DNA of 24,409 nucleotides, from assembly GCA_023383735.1 (NCBI GenBank), contig JAHDYN010000001.1, positions 1 through 24,409 of the forward strand. Direction: 5' to 3'. The stretch is from Gammaproteobacteria bacterium (lineage in GTDB: Bacteria; Pseudomonadota; Gammaproteobacteria; Steroidobacterales; GCA-2729495). Below the pieces are notes generated by a model that was not told where the DNA came from, did not search any database, and saw nothing but the letters and a program-made list of their open reading frames with translations. Every line of letters begins with the position of its first letter. The stretch's first letter is position 1. The position numbers and the translations under genes were made by a program. Of the stretch, positions 1 to 8,564 are shown piece after piece.

Positions 1-1012
1 AGATCCTTGTGCGCGGATCGCGCGAGGCAAAGAGGTCCGAGCGGGCGATGGCATTGCCCACGGCCACCGCATCGGTCAGGATTTTCTTCATCCGCGCGTC
101 AGGCGCGAAAGCTTTGCCCTTCTGGATGCCGATCGCCGCATACAGGCCGACGGTGTCCGCATCTACCCAATCCGCCGGTTCGTGCTGTACCACTGCATTG
201 AGTTCTTCATAAAAGCTGAAGTCATTCGCGCTGATGGTATTGAATTTGACGCCCGAGACGTTGACGAAGGTGGTTGCGGGTGGATTGGCCACCCTGGAGA
301 GGGGGAAGACTGCTGCCTTGGCCTTGACGCCCGCCACAGCTGCCGCGATGTCACCTTTTTCCACGAAGGCGCGATAGAAGACGAAGAGGCGGTTGGTGCG
401 TGGCTTTGCGACGAAATAGCCCTCTGTCGGTACCGTGCCCTTGTAGCCGGGAGGCACGAACAGGTAATCCCCGCCAGCTCCCTTGTCCGGACCGGTGAGG
501 CCTACGTCGGTGACCCAGCGGAAATCGGCGTCATCCACCGGACCGAGAACCCTCGGCGGCACCCGCACTACTACCGGTCCATCGCTCAGGTCCACTGACA
601 GCATGGCGTAGACGGTGGTGGTGTTGGCTGTCAGAAAGAGCGAGCGGGCATCGAGCAGATCTTCGGCGATGCCAATGCCCTGGTTGGGCTTGATGCCTGC
701 TGCCTCGACTCCGCGACTCAGCGCATAGATCGAGGTGGCCGACATGCCCTTGAGGAATGCGTCCGTGCCCCGGTTGAAATCCAACTGGTCGTAGGCCAGT
801 TATACGGTTGCGGCATCCGGCGTTCCGTCCTGGTAGCGCAGCGTGCCGATCCGGGTTTCGACCGTGTCGGGGGTCGTAATCCTGGTCGGCAAGTCAGGCG
901 AAAACTTCGGTGAAGCGCCTGGTGTCTGGGCATTGGCGGAAATTGCCACCCATGTGGTGAACAACGCACCGGCAAGAAATCTGCAGCTGTTTCGAGTGTT
1001 CGTTGCACTCAT
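1..1012 (-). pseudogene. DUF1254-family exported protein, interrupted by an in-frame TAA and cut by the window edge
   Basis: Translation from the ATG at 1012-1010 gives a signal peptide (about 29 residues, ending near ANAQ), then the usual DUF1254 N-terminus with GTLRYQDGTPDAATV. The next codon is TAA (802-800). The same frame then stays open to the window edge for about 266 codons and continues the family sequence (LAYDQLDFNRGTDAFL, then a DUF1254 core with TANTTTVYAML and GDYLFVPPGYKG). Relatives usually have Q or E where the stop falls, so a single C-to-T change of CAA explains it. The start overlaps the stop of the upstream paralogue (ATGA), so it belongs to the same operon. Function of the family is unknown to me. 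A sequencing error or stop-codon readthrough cannot be excluded; the C-terminal DUF1214 part is outside the window. Confidence 0.8.
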
Positions 1013-2484
1013 GGCTGTCCCCCGGCCAAGACAACGCCCGGTGGCTTCCAGCTGCCCTTCCCGATGGGGAGGATGGACGGGGCTTCGGTCTTGGGCCAAT
1101 ACAGGCGCATCACCAGGTAGATCGGGCCATCAGGGGCCGGCAGCCAATTGGCTTCCCTGCTCTTGCCTGGCGAATCCTTCTGGATGTAGAGCGTCAACGA
1201 TCCATCGACATTCTTCTTCATGCCAGGCAGCATCGGCGAGTTGACCAGGTAGCGGTCGATCGGGTTCTTGATCAGCAACTGCGTTTTCGCGTCATACATG
1301 GTGATGGACCAGAAGGCGTTGACGGGCGGGAGTTGGCCTGCCGGGAAGGTCAGTTCGTAATCGTGTTTGCTGCCGTCGAGGACTTCGCCATTCGCCAGCC
1401 ATTTGGTCATCGGGTAAGAAGCTTCCTCGGCATCGTTTCCGTATATGCCAGCCTTGGCGCCCGCAGCGCGCAACAGCCAATCGCCGTTGTAGAAGGCGCG
1501 GTCACCAAACCAGGAAGCAACCCGCCAGCCATTGAGGTCCGTGCCGGCCGCCGCCATTTTTTCCTCAACCTTCTTCTCACCAGCTTTCATGCCCGCGATG
1601 ACGGCATCTTTTTGTTCGGGGCTGAGGCTCTTGAAGTCACGCGTTTTGCCGGCGCCGATGCCAATGCGCGCAAGCTGAGCGCGAATGCCTGCTTCTTCTG
1701 GTCCAGGGGGTGCGAACTGGAGAGCGAAATCGAGGTAGCTGAAAAAGTCCTGCTTCACCAGTTCCTCGTTGATCTTGGGGAAATCAATGGCGGGTGCAGC
1801 AGGCGGGGCGGTTTGGCCAAGGAAAGCCGATAGTGGTTGCACCTTGTAACCCGCCTGAATTGCTTCAACGTTCGGCATGTCTGCCGGGTTGAACAGTTGG
1901 GTGCGGAAGCAGATCAGCGAGAACTGCGTTGTCGAATAGAACACTTTCTCGATGCCAGCGGGCTTTTCACCTTTCCAGTCCGGGCCGACCACGAGGTAGT
2001 TGCCGGCATCATTGCCGGTGGTGCGACTGCCCATGTAGCCGTAGTTGAAGGTATTTCCATCGGTGAGCATCACCGAGTAGTAGCGGGCTTTCTCAATGGC
2101 CGGAACCGAGATCACAATCGGTTCGGCACGCAGATCCAGATAGCCGAGCGAATAAGGTGTGTCGCTGTTGGGCGTGACGACAGAGGTATCCTTGTAGGTG
2201 AACGTGCGATGTTCGTTGTAGAAGGCGTTGAAAGGCGCTTTCCACTGACCGGAGTCCTTGTCCACGGCCCATTCATACATCACGGAATATGCCATCACGA
2301 TCGGCAGGCCATAGATATAACCCTCCTCGGCGATGGTCCGGGTTTCCTCGATGCCGGGTGCAGAGACGTCGGCCTGGGCCGCAGCACTCGCGGGGTCACC
2401 CTTCTTCGCGCAGCCTGCAAGCAACACGAGGGCAATGGCAGTTGCCGTCGCCAGTTTTCCAATGACTCTGAATGCTTTCATCAT
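1009..2484 (-). CDS. DUF1254/DUF1214 domain lipoprotein
   Basis: A 491-aa protein with a lipoprotein signal (lipobox LLAGC, lipidated Cys about residue 25), then an N-terminal DUF1254 region (about 45-200, with TPNSDTPYS and GSRTTGNDAGNYL) and a C-terminal DUF1214 region (about 360-475, with NAFWSITMYD, IDRYLVNSPML and WLPAPDGP). It should be anchored on the periplasmic side of a membrane. No enzymatic role is established for this family that I can state. An AGGAG lies just upstream of two tandem ATGs (2484 and 2481); the second has the better spacing. It lies 18 bp after the neighbouring paralogue and overlaps the next gene by ATGA, so all three are probably one transcript. The long stretches shared with the 467-aa neighbour show tandem duplication followed by divergence (lipoprotein here, cleaved signal there). 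Confidence 0.9.
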   Translation of the reverse strand: MMKAFRVIGKLATATAIALVLLAGCAKKGDPASAAAQADVSAPGIEETRTIAEEGYIYGLPIVMAYSVMYEWAVDKDSGQWKAPFNAFYNEHRTFTYKDTSVVTPNSDTPYSLGYLDLRAEPIVISVPAIEKARYYSVMLTDGNTFNYGYMGSRTTGNDAGNYLVVGPDWKGEKPAGIEKVFYSTTQFSLICFRTQLFNPADMPNVEAIQAGYKVQPLSAFLGQTAPPAAPAIDFPKINEELVKQDFFSYLDFALQFAPPGPEEAGIRAQLARIGIGAGKTRDFKSLSPEQKDAVIAGMKAGEKKVEEKMAAAGTDLNGWRVASWFGDRAFYNGDWLLRAAGAKAGIYGNDAEEASYPMTKWLANGEVLDGSKHDYELTFPAGQLPPVNAFWSITMYDAKTQLLIKNPIDRYLVNSPMLPGMKKNVDGSLTLYIQKDSPGKSREANWLPAPDGPIYLVMRLYWPKTEAPSILPIGKGSWKPPGVVLAGGQP

Positions 2485-2502
2485 CGACTCCTGTGTGTCT
2501 TC

Positions 2503-3906
2503 TTATTTCACTGTTTCCAGCGCAGGCTGCTTCCAGCTGCCATCCAGGGCGGCTTCTGCCGGCCAGTACAGGCGCATGTACATGGCGAACGGTCCCTTTG
2601 GTGCGGGCAGCCAGTTGGACTCCTTGTCCTTGCCAGGGGATTCGTTCTGGATATATAGAGTGAGCCCGCCATCCGCATCCTTCTTCAGGTCCGGCAGCAT
2701 CGGCGAGTTGATCAGGTAGCGATTGATCGGGTTGGCGACCAGCAGGCTCTCCGGCAGCTTGTACATGGTCAGCGACCAGAACGCATTCACCGGCGGGTAC
2801 TCGCCTTTGTTGAAGTGCAGGGTGTAGCGGTTGGTACCGGTTAGCGGCTTGTCTTCCGCGTCGATACGATAGACGGGATACATTGCTTCCTGCCTGGAGT
2901 TACCGTAGATGCCGAGTGCGGCGCCGCCCATGCGGTAGAGATAGTTGTTCTTCAGAAATGCCCGCGAGCCGAAGACATCGCCGGAAGTCACCTTTCCTGC
3001 GTCAATTTGTTTGACCAATCCACCAAATTCAGCCCAGGCGTCGGCCATGCCGCCTTCGATGGCCTTCTTGATTTCAGGGGAGAGTTTGCTGGCGTCGAAC
3101 GACCTGCCTGCGCCCACGCCGATCCTGGCGAGCCGCGTCATGAGGTTCACCTCGGAAGGATCTGTCGGGCAGTACCGCAGCACGAAGTTCAGGATATTGA
3201 AGAACTCCAAAGAGCTCTTTTCAGCCTCGGGGGTGAGCGGCTTGATGAAATCGATGGTGGCTGCCTTGGGTGCAGGCGTGCCGAGGAAGGCAGACAGCGT
3301 CTGTGCCTTGTAGCCCGCCTGCACCTTCTTGACGTTGTCGAGGTCGCCGAGATCGAACAATTGTGTGCGGAAGGCGGCGAAGACAAACTGCGTCTCGGCG
3401 CGGATCACTTTCTTGATGCCCTTGGGGGTCTTGCCTTTCCACTCCGGCCCGGCGATCAGGAAGCTGCCGGCGTCGTTGCCCGTGGCACGGCTACCGATGT
3501 AGGCGAAATTGAAGGTATAGGCATCGATGAGCTGGATACTGTAGTAGCGCCTTTTCTCGATCTCCGGGACGGTAATGACGATCGGCTCGGCGCGCAGGTC
3601 CATGCCCAGCCAGGAATAGGGCGTGTCCGAGTTGGGCGTCTGGATCGCGGTATCTGCCGGTGTGTACACGCGCGGGATGTTGACGAGATGGTTCCAGGGC
3701 GCTTTGAACTCGGCGCTCTTGTCGTCCACGAAGTAGTCGTACTGGATACGGTAGTTGTCCACAAGCGGGAAACCATAGACATAGGCTTCCTTGGCGATGG
3801 CGCGCGCTTCTGCGGGCGTTACCGACTGTGCATGGGCGGGCAGAGTGGTTGCAAGGAACGCCAGAGCGGCGACTGCGCATCCCGTCAGCGTGTGCTTGAC
3901 TGTCAT
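2503..3906 (-). CDS. DUF1254/DUF1214 domain exported protein
   Basis: A 467-aa protein with a cleavable signal peptide (cut near AHA-Q, about residue 26), a DUF1254 region (about 40-190, including YVYGFPLVDNY, TPNSDTPYSWLG and GSRATGNDAGSFL) and a DUF1214 region (about 340-455, including NAFWSLTMY, INRYLINSPMLP and NWLPAPKGPF). This is the full two-domain arrangement typical of the family, predicted to be periplasmic. It is the first of three tandem paralogues on this strand. The ATG at 3906 is preceded by AAAAAAGGCG, a plausible ribosome-binding site, and a strong TATAAT lies about 20 bp upstream. The substrate is unknown; no catalytic motif is evident. Confidence 0.92.
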   Translation of the reverse strand: MTVKHTLTGCAVAALAFLATTLPAHAQSVTPAEARAIAKEAYVYGFPLVDNYRIQYDYFVDDKSAEFKAPWNHLVNIPRVYTPADTAIQTPNSDTPYSWLGMDLRAEPIVITVPEIEKRRYYSIQLIDAYTFNFAYIGSRATGNDAGSFLIAGPEWKGKTPKGIKKVIRAETQFVFAAFRTQLFDLGDLDNVKKVQAGYKAQTLSAFLGTPAPKAATIDFIKPLTPEAEKSSLEFFNILNFVLRYCPTDPSEVNLMTRLARIGVGAGRSFDASKLSPEIKKAIEGGMADAWAEFGGLVKQIDAGKVTSGDVFGSRAFLKNNYLYRMGGAALGIYGNSRQEAMYPVYRIDAEDKPLTGTNRYTLHFNKGEYPPVNAFWSLTMYKLPESLLVANPINRYLINSPMLPDLKKDADGGLTLYIQNESPGKDKESNWLPAPKGPFAMYMRLYWPAEAALDGSWKQPALETVK

Positions 3907-3925
3907 GATTGGCGCCTTTTTTGGG

Positions 3926-3955
3926 ATTATATGATTGGGGTGGGGTGTGTATCCA
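3926..3955 (-). promoter_or_regulatory. Probable sigma70-type promoter of the DUF1254 operon
   Basis: On the minus strand a perfect -10 (TATAAT, 3931-3926) lies 18 bp from a -35-like TGGATA (3955-3950, four of six consensus matches). Transcription would start near 3919, leaving a leader of only about 13 nt that already includes the ribosome-binding site. The position between ybiT and the first DUF1254 gene makes this the likely operon promoter. The -35 is weak, so confidence is moderate. Confidence 0.45.
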
Positions 3956-3977
3956 GTCTAAACCTGTCGTTCGTCAG

Positions 3978-5594
3978 CTATGAATTCTTTCTCATCCGTA
4001 TGGCCATCGGGTCCAGCCTGGAGAGGTATTCCTCATACCCGCCGTGGAAGTCGACGATCTTGTCGGTCTTCATCTCGATCACCCTGGTCGCAAGTGACGC
4101 GACGAATTCCCGGTCGTGGCTGACGAATATCAGCGTGCCGGCATAATTTTCCAGCGCCAGGTTCAGGGCCTCGATGGATTCCATGTCCAGGTGATTGGTG
4201 GGCTCGTCCATGAGCAATACGTTCGGCTTCAGGAGCATCATCTTGCCGAACAGCAGGCGGCCTTCCTCGCCACCCGAGATCACCTTCACTGATTTCCGGC
4301 TCTCGTCCTTCGAGAACAGCATGCGGCCGAGCGTTGCGCGCAGCGCCTGCTCGTCGTCAGTCTTCTGCTGCCATTGGCTGATCCACTCGAACAGTGTCAG
4401 GTCGTTGGCGAAATCGTCGCCCCGGTCCTGGGGGACGTAGCCGATCGTCACGTTCTCCGACCACTTGACCGTACCCTGATCCGGCTCCAGTTCCTGCGCA
4501 AGGCACTTCAGCAGCGTGGTCTTGCCCACGCCATTCGCACCGATGATGGCGATCCGTTCGCCCACCTCGACCTTCAGGTTCAGTCCCTTGAACAGTGGCT
4601 CTGCCTCGTAGCCCTTGCTCAGCCCCTCGACCTCCAGCGCCAGGCGGTAAAGCTTTCGCGACTGGTCGAAGCGGATGAACGGGCTCACCCGGCTCGAGGG
4701 CTTCACGTCGGCCAGTTCGATCTTCTCCATCTGCCGCGCACGGGACGTGGCTTGCCGGGCCTTCGACGCATTGGCCGAGAAGCGGCTGACGAAGGTCTGC
4801 AGTTCGGCGATCTGCGCCTTCTTCTTCGCGTTGTCCGCCAGCAGCTGTTCGCGGGCCGCGGTGGATGCCGTCATGTACTGGTCGTAGTTGCCCGGATAGA
4901 TGCGCAGCTCGCCGTAGTCGAGGTCGGCCATGTGCGTGCAGACGCTGTTCAGGAAGTGCCGGTCGTGGGAGATGATCACCATCGTGCAGTCGCGGGAGTT
5001 GAGCAGTTCCTCGACCCAGCGGATGGAGTTGATGTCCAGGTTGTTGGTGGGCTCGTCGAGGAGCAGCACGTCCGGATTGCCGAACAGCGCCTGTGCCAGC
5101 AGCACGCGCAGTTTCCAGCCGGGCGCCACCTCGCTCATCAGGCCGGTTTCCAGTTCTGCCGGAATGCCCACGCCGCGCAGCAGCTCGCTGGCACGGGACT
5201 CGGCCGTGTAGCCGTCGAGTTCGGCGAACAGGGTTTCAAGTTCGCCGACCCGCATCCCGTCTTCCTCGCTCATCTCGGGCAGGGCATAGATGCGATCCCG
5301 CTCCTGCTTGATGGCCCAGAGTTCGGCATGCCCCATGAACACCGTATCGAGTACCGGATATTCCTCGAAGGCGAACTGGTCCTGGCGCAGCTTGCCGAGG
5401 CGCGCGCCGGTATCCAGGTCCACGTTGCCTGCGGTGGGGGCCAGGTCGCCGCCCAGGATCTTCATGAAGGTGGACTTGCCGCAGCCGTTGGCCCCGATCA
5501 GCCCGTAGCGGTTGCCGCCGCCGAACTTGGCAGAGACGTTCTCGAACAGCGGCTTGGCGCCGAATTGCATGGTGATGTTGGCGGTCGTGATCAA
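3978..5594 (-). CDS. ybiT: ABC-F family ATPase YbiT
   Basis: A 538-aa soluble protein with two ABC ATPase domains in tandem and no membrane segment, the ABC-F layout. These proteins act at the ribosome, not in transport. Domain 1 has Walker A GANGCGKST (residues 34-42), the signature region SEVAPGWKLR and Walker B LLLDEPTNN; domain 2 has GANGVGKTT, ISGGEEGR and LLMDEPTNHLDMES. The basic interdomain linker (FVSRFSANASKARQATSRARQ) is characteristic. Similarity to E. coli YbiT is extensive from the first residues (NITMQFG..PLFENVSAKFGGGNRYGLIGANG). The likely start is TTG at 5594: E. coli YbiT has about the same N-terminal length, and AGGA lies about 9 nt upstream; the next in-frame ATG is at residue 9. 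The exact substrate state of the ribosome it acts on is not known from sequence. An imperfect GC-rich hairpin (about 5625-5650) lies in the upstream gap without a T-run. Confidence 0.95.
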   Translation of the reverse strand: MITTANITMQFGAKPLFENVSAKFGGGNRYGLIGANGCGKSTFMKILGGDLAPTAGNVDLDTGARLGKLRQDQFAFEEYPVLDTVFMGHAELWAIKQERDRIYALPEMSEEDGMRVGELETLFAELDGYTAESRASELLRGVGIPAELETGLMSEVAPGWKLRVLLAQALFGNPDVLLLDEPTNNLDINSIRWVEELLNSRDCTMVIISHDRHFLNSVCTHMADLDYGELRIYPGNYDQYMTASTAAREQLLADNAKKKAQIAELQTFVSRFSANASKARQATSRARQMEKIELADVKPSSRVSPFIRFDQSRKLYRLALEVEGLSKGYEAEPLFKGLNLKVEVGERIAIIGANGVGKTTLLKCLAQELEPDQGTVKWSENVTIGYVPQDRGDDFANDLTLFEWISQWQQKTDDEQALRATLGRMLFSKDESRKSVKVISGGEEGRLLFGKMMLLKPNVLLMDEPTNHLDMESIEALNLALENYAGTLIFVSHDREFVASLATRVIEMKTDKIVDFHGGYEEYLSRLDPMAIRMRKNS

Positions 5595-5707
5595 GGCGAA
5601 ATCCTGTCGGGGGGCTGAAGCGGAGGGGGGCGAATGCTACACGCCACCCCGGGGAATAGCACATGGAGCCCGTGCACAAGCCGGATATGACACGCGGAAG
5701 CGAGTCG

Positions 5708-7810
5708 CTAGTTGTCGATTTCGATGGCTCCGATGTCGGCACGCTGGTCTGCCGGCCGGCGATTGCCTGACTGATCCCGGTTCAGGGGACTGACGCCGAG
5801 AGTCCTCCCGGTGAGCCGTACCGTGATGCCATTGAAATAGCTGATGCCCTGGCCAAAGAGCGATGTCCAGACATCGTCGTTGACAAGCGCCGGTCCCAGG
5901 TTGCCGATCTGATCCACGCTGACTCCGGCTATTTCGTTGGCAAGCGCCGCGTCGAGATGATGCCAGAACCAGATATAGGCGTGGTTGTATTCAAACTGCG
6001 GCCATGTGCGTGCAGGGCCGCACCAGTAAGCCTGCTCCAGGGTGTTTATGGTGACGTTGTTGCAATTGGCATATTGCTGGGCGCCCTGGGTATCCGGGTC
6101 AACATCGGCCAGAAACTGCTCAAAGTGATTCCGGAACTGACTCGCGAAACCGGTTTGACCGTAGACGGTCTCGATGCGATCCAGTATCAACGGCAGGAGC
6201 AGGGGGTTTCTGCCTCCATTGGATGTTCCGACCAGTTCACCGAGAACCTCGTTCACGTTGTAGCCATTGGCGGGTACCCGGTCCAGCGCGCTGCCCAGCG
6301 GCTCATAGGCAAGTACCGCAAATGGATCGGCTTCAACACCGGCGGAACGGATCTCCGTGGACAGCGTCACGCTGCCGAGCACGTCGTCCGGAACCAGGCC
6401 GTCCTCGTCATCCACTTTCGGATAGTGCTTGCGGGACAATGACGCCCAGCCGGGTTCGCCAACCGGCACCAGTATCTGACTGAAATCGATCACACCGATC
6501 CGGTTGTATCCCATGCTGCGGAACTCGAACACGGATCCGGTGAATACATCGTGCGGATATGCGTTGCCGATCACATAGGCGCCTGGTCCGATGCCGGTGA
6601 TCTCGTGAACGGTGTTCCCCACGACAATGGAATGCCCGATGATCATGTCTTCGACTGCGTGCGCATTGCCGATGGTCGCGGCAATGCCGCCTGCCATGTT
6701 GGGTTTTGCCAGCTCGGTGGTTCGCGGTTTTCCGGATACCTGGTTCTCGACTACGGTACTGCCTTGAACCTGCATGAATCCGTTGGACATGTACAGCCCG
6801 CCACCTCGCCAGTATCCGATGTCGAGCAGACCGAACAGGAAGGCCGGGAGCAGCGGCGGTCCGACCAGGTTTCTCGCGATGGTGCTGTTTTCGACATGCA
6901 GTCGTGTCGACTGTCCGATGCCACCACCGTCCGAGTACACGCCGCCGCCGTAGGCAAAGAGCCCGGTGATCCGGTTTTCCGTGATCACGGACTGGCTGAT
7001 TGAAGAGCGATCAACGCCCGTGTCGCGTCCGCCGACCGAGAAGATGCCGCCGCCGGCTGCACCTCCGCCGTAAACGGTATTGCCGCTGACAATGCAGTTG
7101 TTCATCACGACAGTGTCGGCATAGACACCACCGCCGTAAGCGCCGCCGTCACGGGAGGTGTCAGTATCGTCACCAACCGCATGATTGTCGTGGATCCTGC
7201 AGTCAGTCAGGGTCGCAACGCCCCAGACGGCAAGCCCCGCGCCCCTTGCCAGCGTGGAGGTCTGGTCGTCGTCCGGATGCTGGCCCACATCCGCTGCCGC
7301 CGAAAAAACGCTGTTGCCACCCGTGATCGAGACGTTTGTCAGGGCAAGATCGCCGGATACGGCCAGAACTCTTGCGGAGTCGCCACCGCTCCAGCGCAGC
7401 GTGATGCCGTCAGGCAGCGCCGATGCATCGATGACGACGTCCTTGTCGGCAAAGAGCGCTGACCTGCCGTAGTCCCGGGGGAAATAGCCCACGAGGTAGG
7501 AGATGTTGTTGGCGTTGTCAAAGCCCATCACCTCGCCGACGAGTGCGGTGTGATCCTCGCCCACGAAGATCAGATCGATCGTGCTGCCGTTCAGGCTCTG
7601 CTCAAAAGTTATGCGTTGACCCGATTCGGCCTGCGCGAGGGCTGACCGGAGCGTCATGGTCCCGGCCGGCGGTGATGCATCATCGATCAGGCTGTTGACG
7701 ACGATCGCAGGCTGCGCAGAACTGCCTCCGCCACCACCGCCGCAACCCGACAGCACTGCCAGCGCCGCGAGACACAGGAGTGCCATGCCGCCAGACCGTT
7801 GACTTCTCAT
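5708..7810 (-). CDS. Right-handed beta-helix lipoprotein with a choice-of-anchor Q-like C-terminus
   Basis: A protein of about 700 aa. The N-terminus is a lipoprotein signal (lipobox LSGC, Cys about residue 23) followed by a poly-Gly/Ser linker, common in proteins shown on the outer membrane. Next comes a CSLREA-like start (VVNSLIDDA..TLRSALAQAESGQRITF), then parallel beta-helix turns with repeated patterns such as NNCIVSGNTVYGGGAAGGGIF, SQSVITENRITG and ENSTIARNLVG. The end, RPADQRADIGAIEID, resembles the choice-of-anchor Q tail. I chose ATG 7810: the GGAGG of the upstream GTG (7822) reading lies at ideal spacing before this ATG. Beta-helix folds often bind or cleave polysaccharides, but no catalytic residues are recognisable and the 430-700 region is unlike simple helix turns. 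It may be an adhesin or surface structure. Confidence 0.85.
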   Translation of the reverse strand: MRSQRSGGMALLCLAALAVLSGCGGGGGGSSAQPAIVVNSLIDDASPPAGTMTLRSALAQAESGQRITFEQSLNGSTIDLIFVGEDHTALVGEVMGFDNANNISYLVGYFPRDYGRSALFADKDVVIDASALPDGITLRWSGGDSARVLAVSGDLALTNVSITGGNSVFSAAADVGQHPDDDQTSTLARGAGLAVWGVATLTDCRIHDNHAVGDDTDTSRDGGAYGGGVYADTVVMNNCIVSGNTVYGGGAAGGGIFSVGGRDTGVDRSSISQSVITENRITGLFAYGGGVYSDGGGIGQSTRLHVENSTIARNLVGPPLLPAFLFGLLDIGYWRGGGLYMSNGFMQVQGSTVVENQVSGKPRTTELAKPNMAGGIAATIGNAHAVEDMIIGHSIVVGNTVHEITGIGPGAYVIGNAYPHDVFTGSVFEFRSMGYNRIGVIDFSQILVPVGEPGWASLSRKHYPKVDDEDGLVPDDVLGSVTLSTEIRSAGVEADPFAVLAYEPLGSALDRVPANGYNVNEVLGELVGTSNGGRNPLLLPLILDRIETVYGQTGFASQFRNHFEQFLADVDPDTQGAQQYANCNNVTINTLEQAYWCGPARTWPQFEYNHAYIWFWHHLDAALANEIAGVSVDQIGNLGPALVNDDVWTSLFGQGISYFNGITVRLTGRTLGVSPLNRDQSGNRRPADQRADIGAIEIDN

Positions 7811-7992
7811 CCTTGCCTCCACATCGTCGTTTCACTCTCGTACCGGAAGCGCCTTGCGCGTGCCGCCGCACGTGGCTGTCGCCTGTCCACCATGCAGCCC
7901 GCAAGGCATGCGGCAGGGATCATTCTACGGTACCGCCCGGCCGACTCATGGCGAACAGCGATCGCCGGGCAGCCGGTAGTTTCCGGCGCTGT

Positions 7993-8019
7993 GTCAACCT
8001 CGGGTCAACTTCAGGTCAA
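7993..8019 (+). promoter_or_regulatory. Three GTCAA direct repeats with 11-bp period (probable response-regulator operator)
   Basis: GTCAA occurs at 7993, 8004 and 8015, exactly 11 bp apart, and the intervening bases are also similar (GTCAACCTCGG, GTCAACTTCAG). An 11-bp direct-repeat spacing is typical of OmpR/PhoB-family binding sites such as the Pho box. It lies in the 318-bp divergent gap between the beta-helix lipoprotein (start 7810, minus) and the metal-efflux operon (start 8129, plus). The gap holds no other gene I can support. The target promoter and the regulator are inferred. Confidence 0.5.
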
Positions 8020-8128
8020 TGGCGGTTCATCAGGTGCCGCAGCCGCCTCTTGTTCTGGACATCCCGGCTCCGATTCACGTAGCCTCGACATTCCTGACTA
8101 CATGGTCTTGTGGCGATAACTCCCGGCA

Positions 8129-8500
8129 ATGATGGGTTCCCGAACCAGGCTGCTTGTATTTGCGCTCTTCTGTAGCGCGCTGCTCCTGCCGCGGCTCGGT
8201 GGTCCGCACCTGCACCTGTGTCTGGATGGTGAGGCGCCAGCCGTCTATCTGCATGTCGCGGATGACGTTGGCAGCAGCCAGCTGCCGGACGCAGACCACG
8301 ATGACCCGTCCATCAACATGCCGAGCCCCGTGATCGGCAAGCTGTCCTCGCAGGGATCAGGTGCCCTGCTGGTGTCCGCTGTTCTGCTGATGTTTGTTGC
8401 CCTGCGACAGACGCTGCTGCTGTTGCCGCTCATGCCCGGTGCCGCGGTGCCAACGGCACCACCTTTTCTCCGGCCGCAGTTGCGGGGGCCGCCGGCCTGA
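8129..8500 (+). CDS. Small His-containing membrane protein preceding the czc genes
   Basis: A 123-aa protein with an N-terminal hydrophobic signal or membrane segment (LLVFALFCSALLLP), a short luminal part with a metal-ligand-like PHLHLCLDG and a D/H-rich DADHDDP, a second hydrophobic segment (about 77-102) and a Pro/Arg-rich tail ending LRPQLRGPPA. Similar small proteins are often placed first in czc-type clusters; I do not know a proven function, though a periplasmic metal sensor or accessory factor is a reasonable guess. ATG codons at 8129 and 8132 are both possible; no good ribosome-binding site is visible. It ends 64 bp before czcC on the same strand, so it is probably co-transcribed. 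Confidence 0.7.
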   Translation: MMGSRTRLLVFALFCSALLLPRLGGPHLHLCLDGEAPAVYLHVADDVGSSQLPDADHDDPSINMPSPVIGKLSSQGSGALLVSAVLLMFVALRQTLLLLPLMPGAAVPTAPPFLRPQLRGPPA

Positions 8501-8564
8501 TTCCCTGACGTTCTGTCGACACTCGTGCCGCATGCGACCGCGGCTTTCGGACCGGGAGATCCCG

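Noticed and set aside
4374..5618. 414-codon open frame on the plus strand over ybiT
   Set aside because: Antisense to a clearly homologous ABC-F gene; the translation has no recognisable domain.
7811..7822. GTG start 12 bases upstream of the beta-helix lipoprotein ATG
   Set aside because: These bases contain the GGAGG that serves as ribosome-binding site of the ATG at 7810.
7993..8019. The 11-bp repeats as a start of a CRISPR array or phase-variable tract
   Set aside because: Units are too short and have no unique spacers, and they are not in a coding region; an operator explains them better. I see no CRISPR array anywhere in the window.
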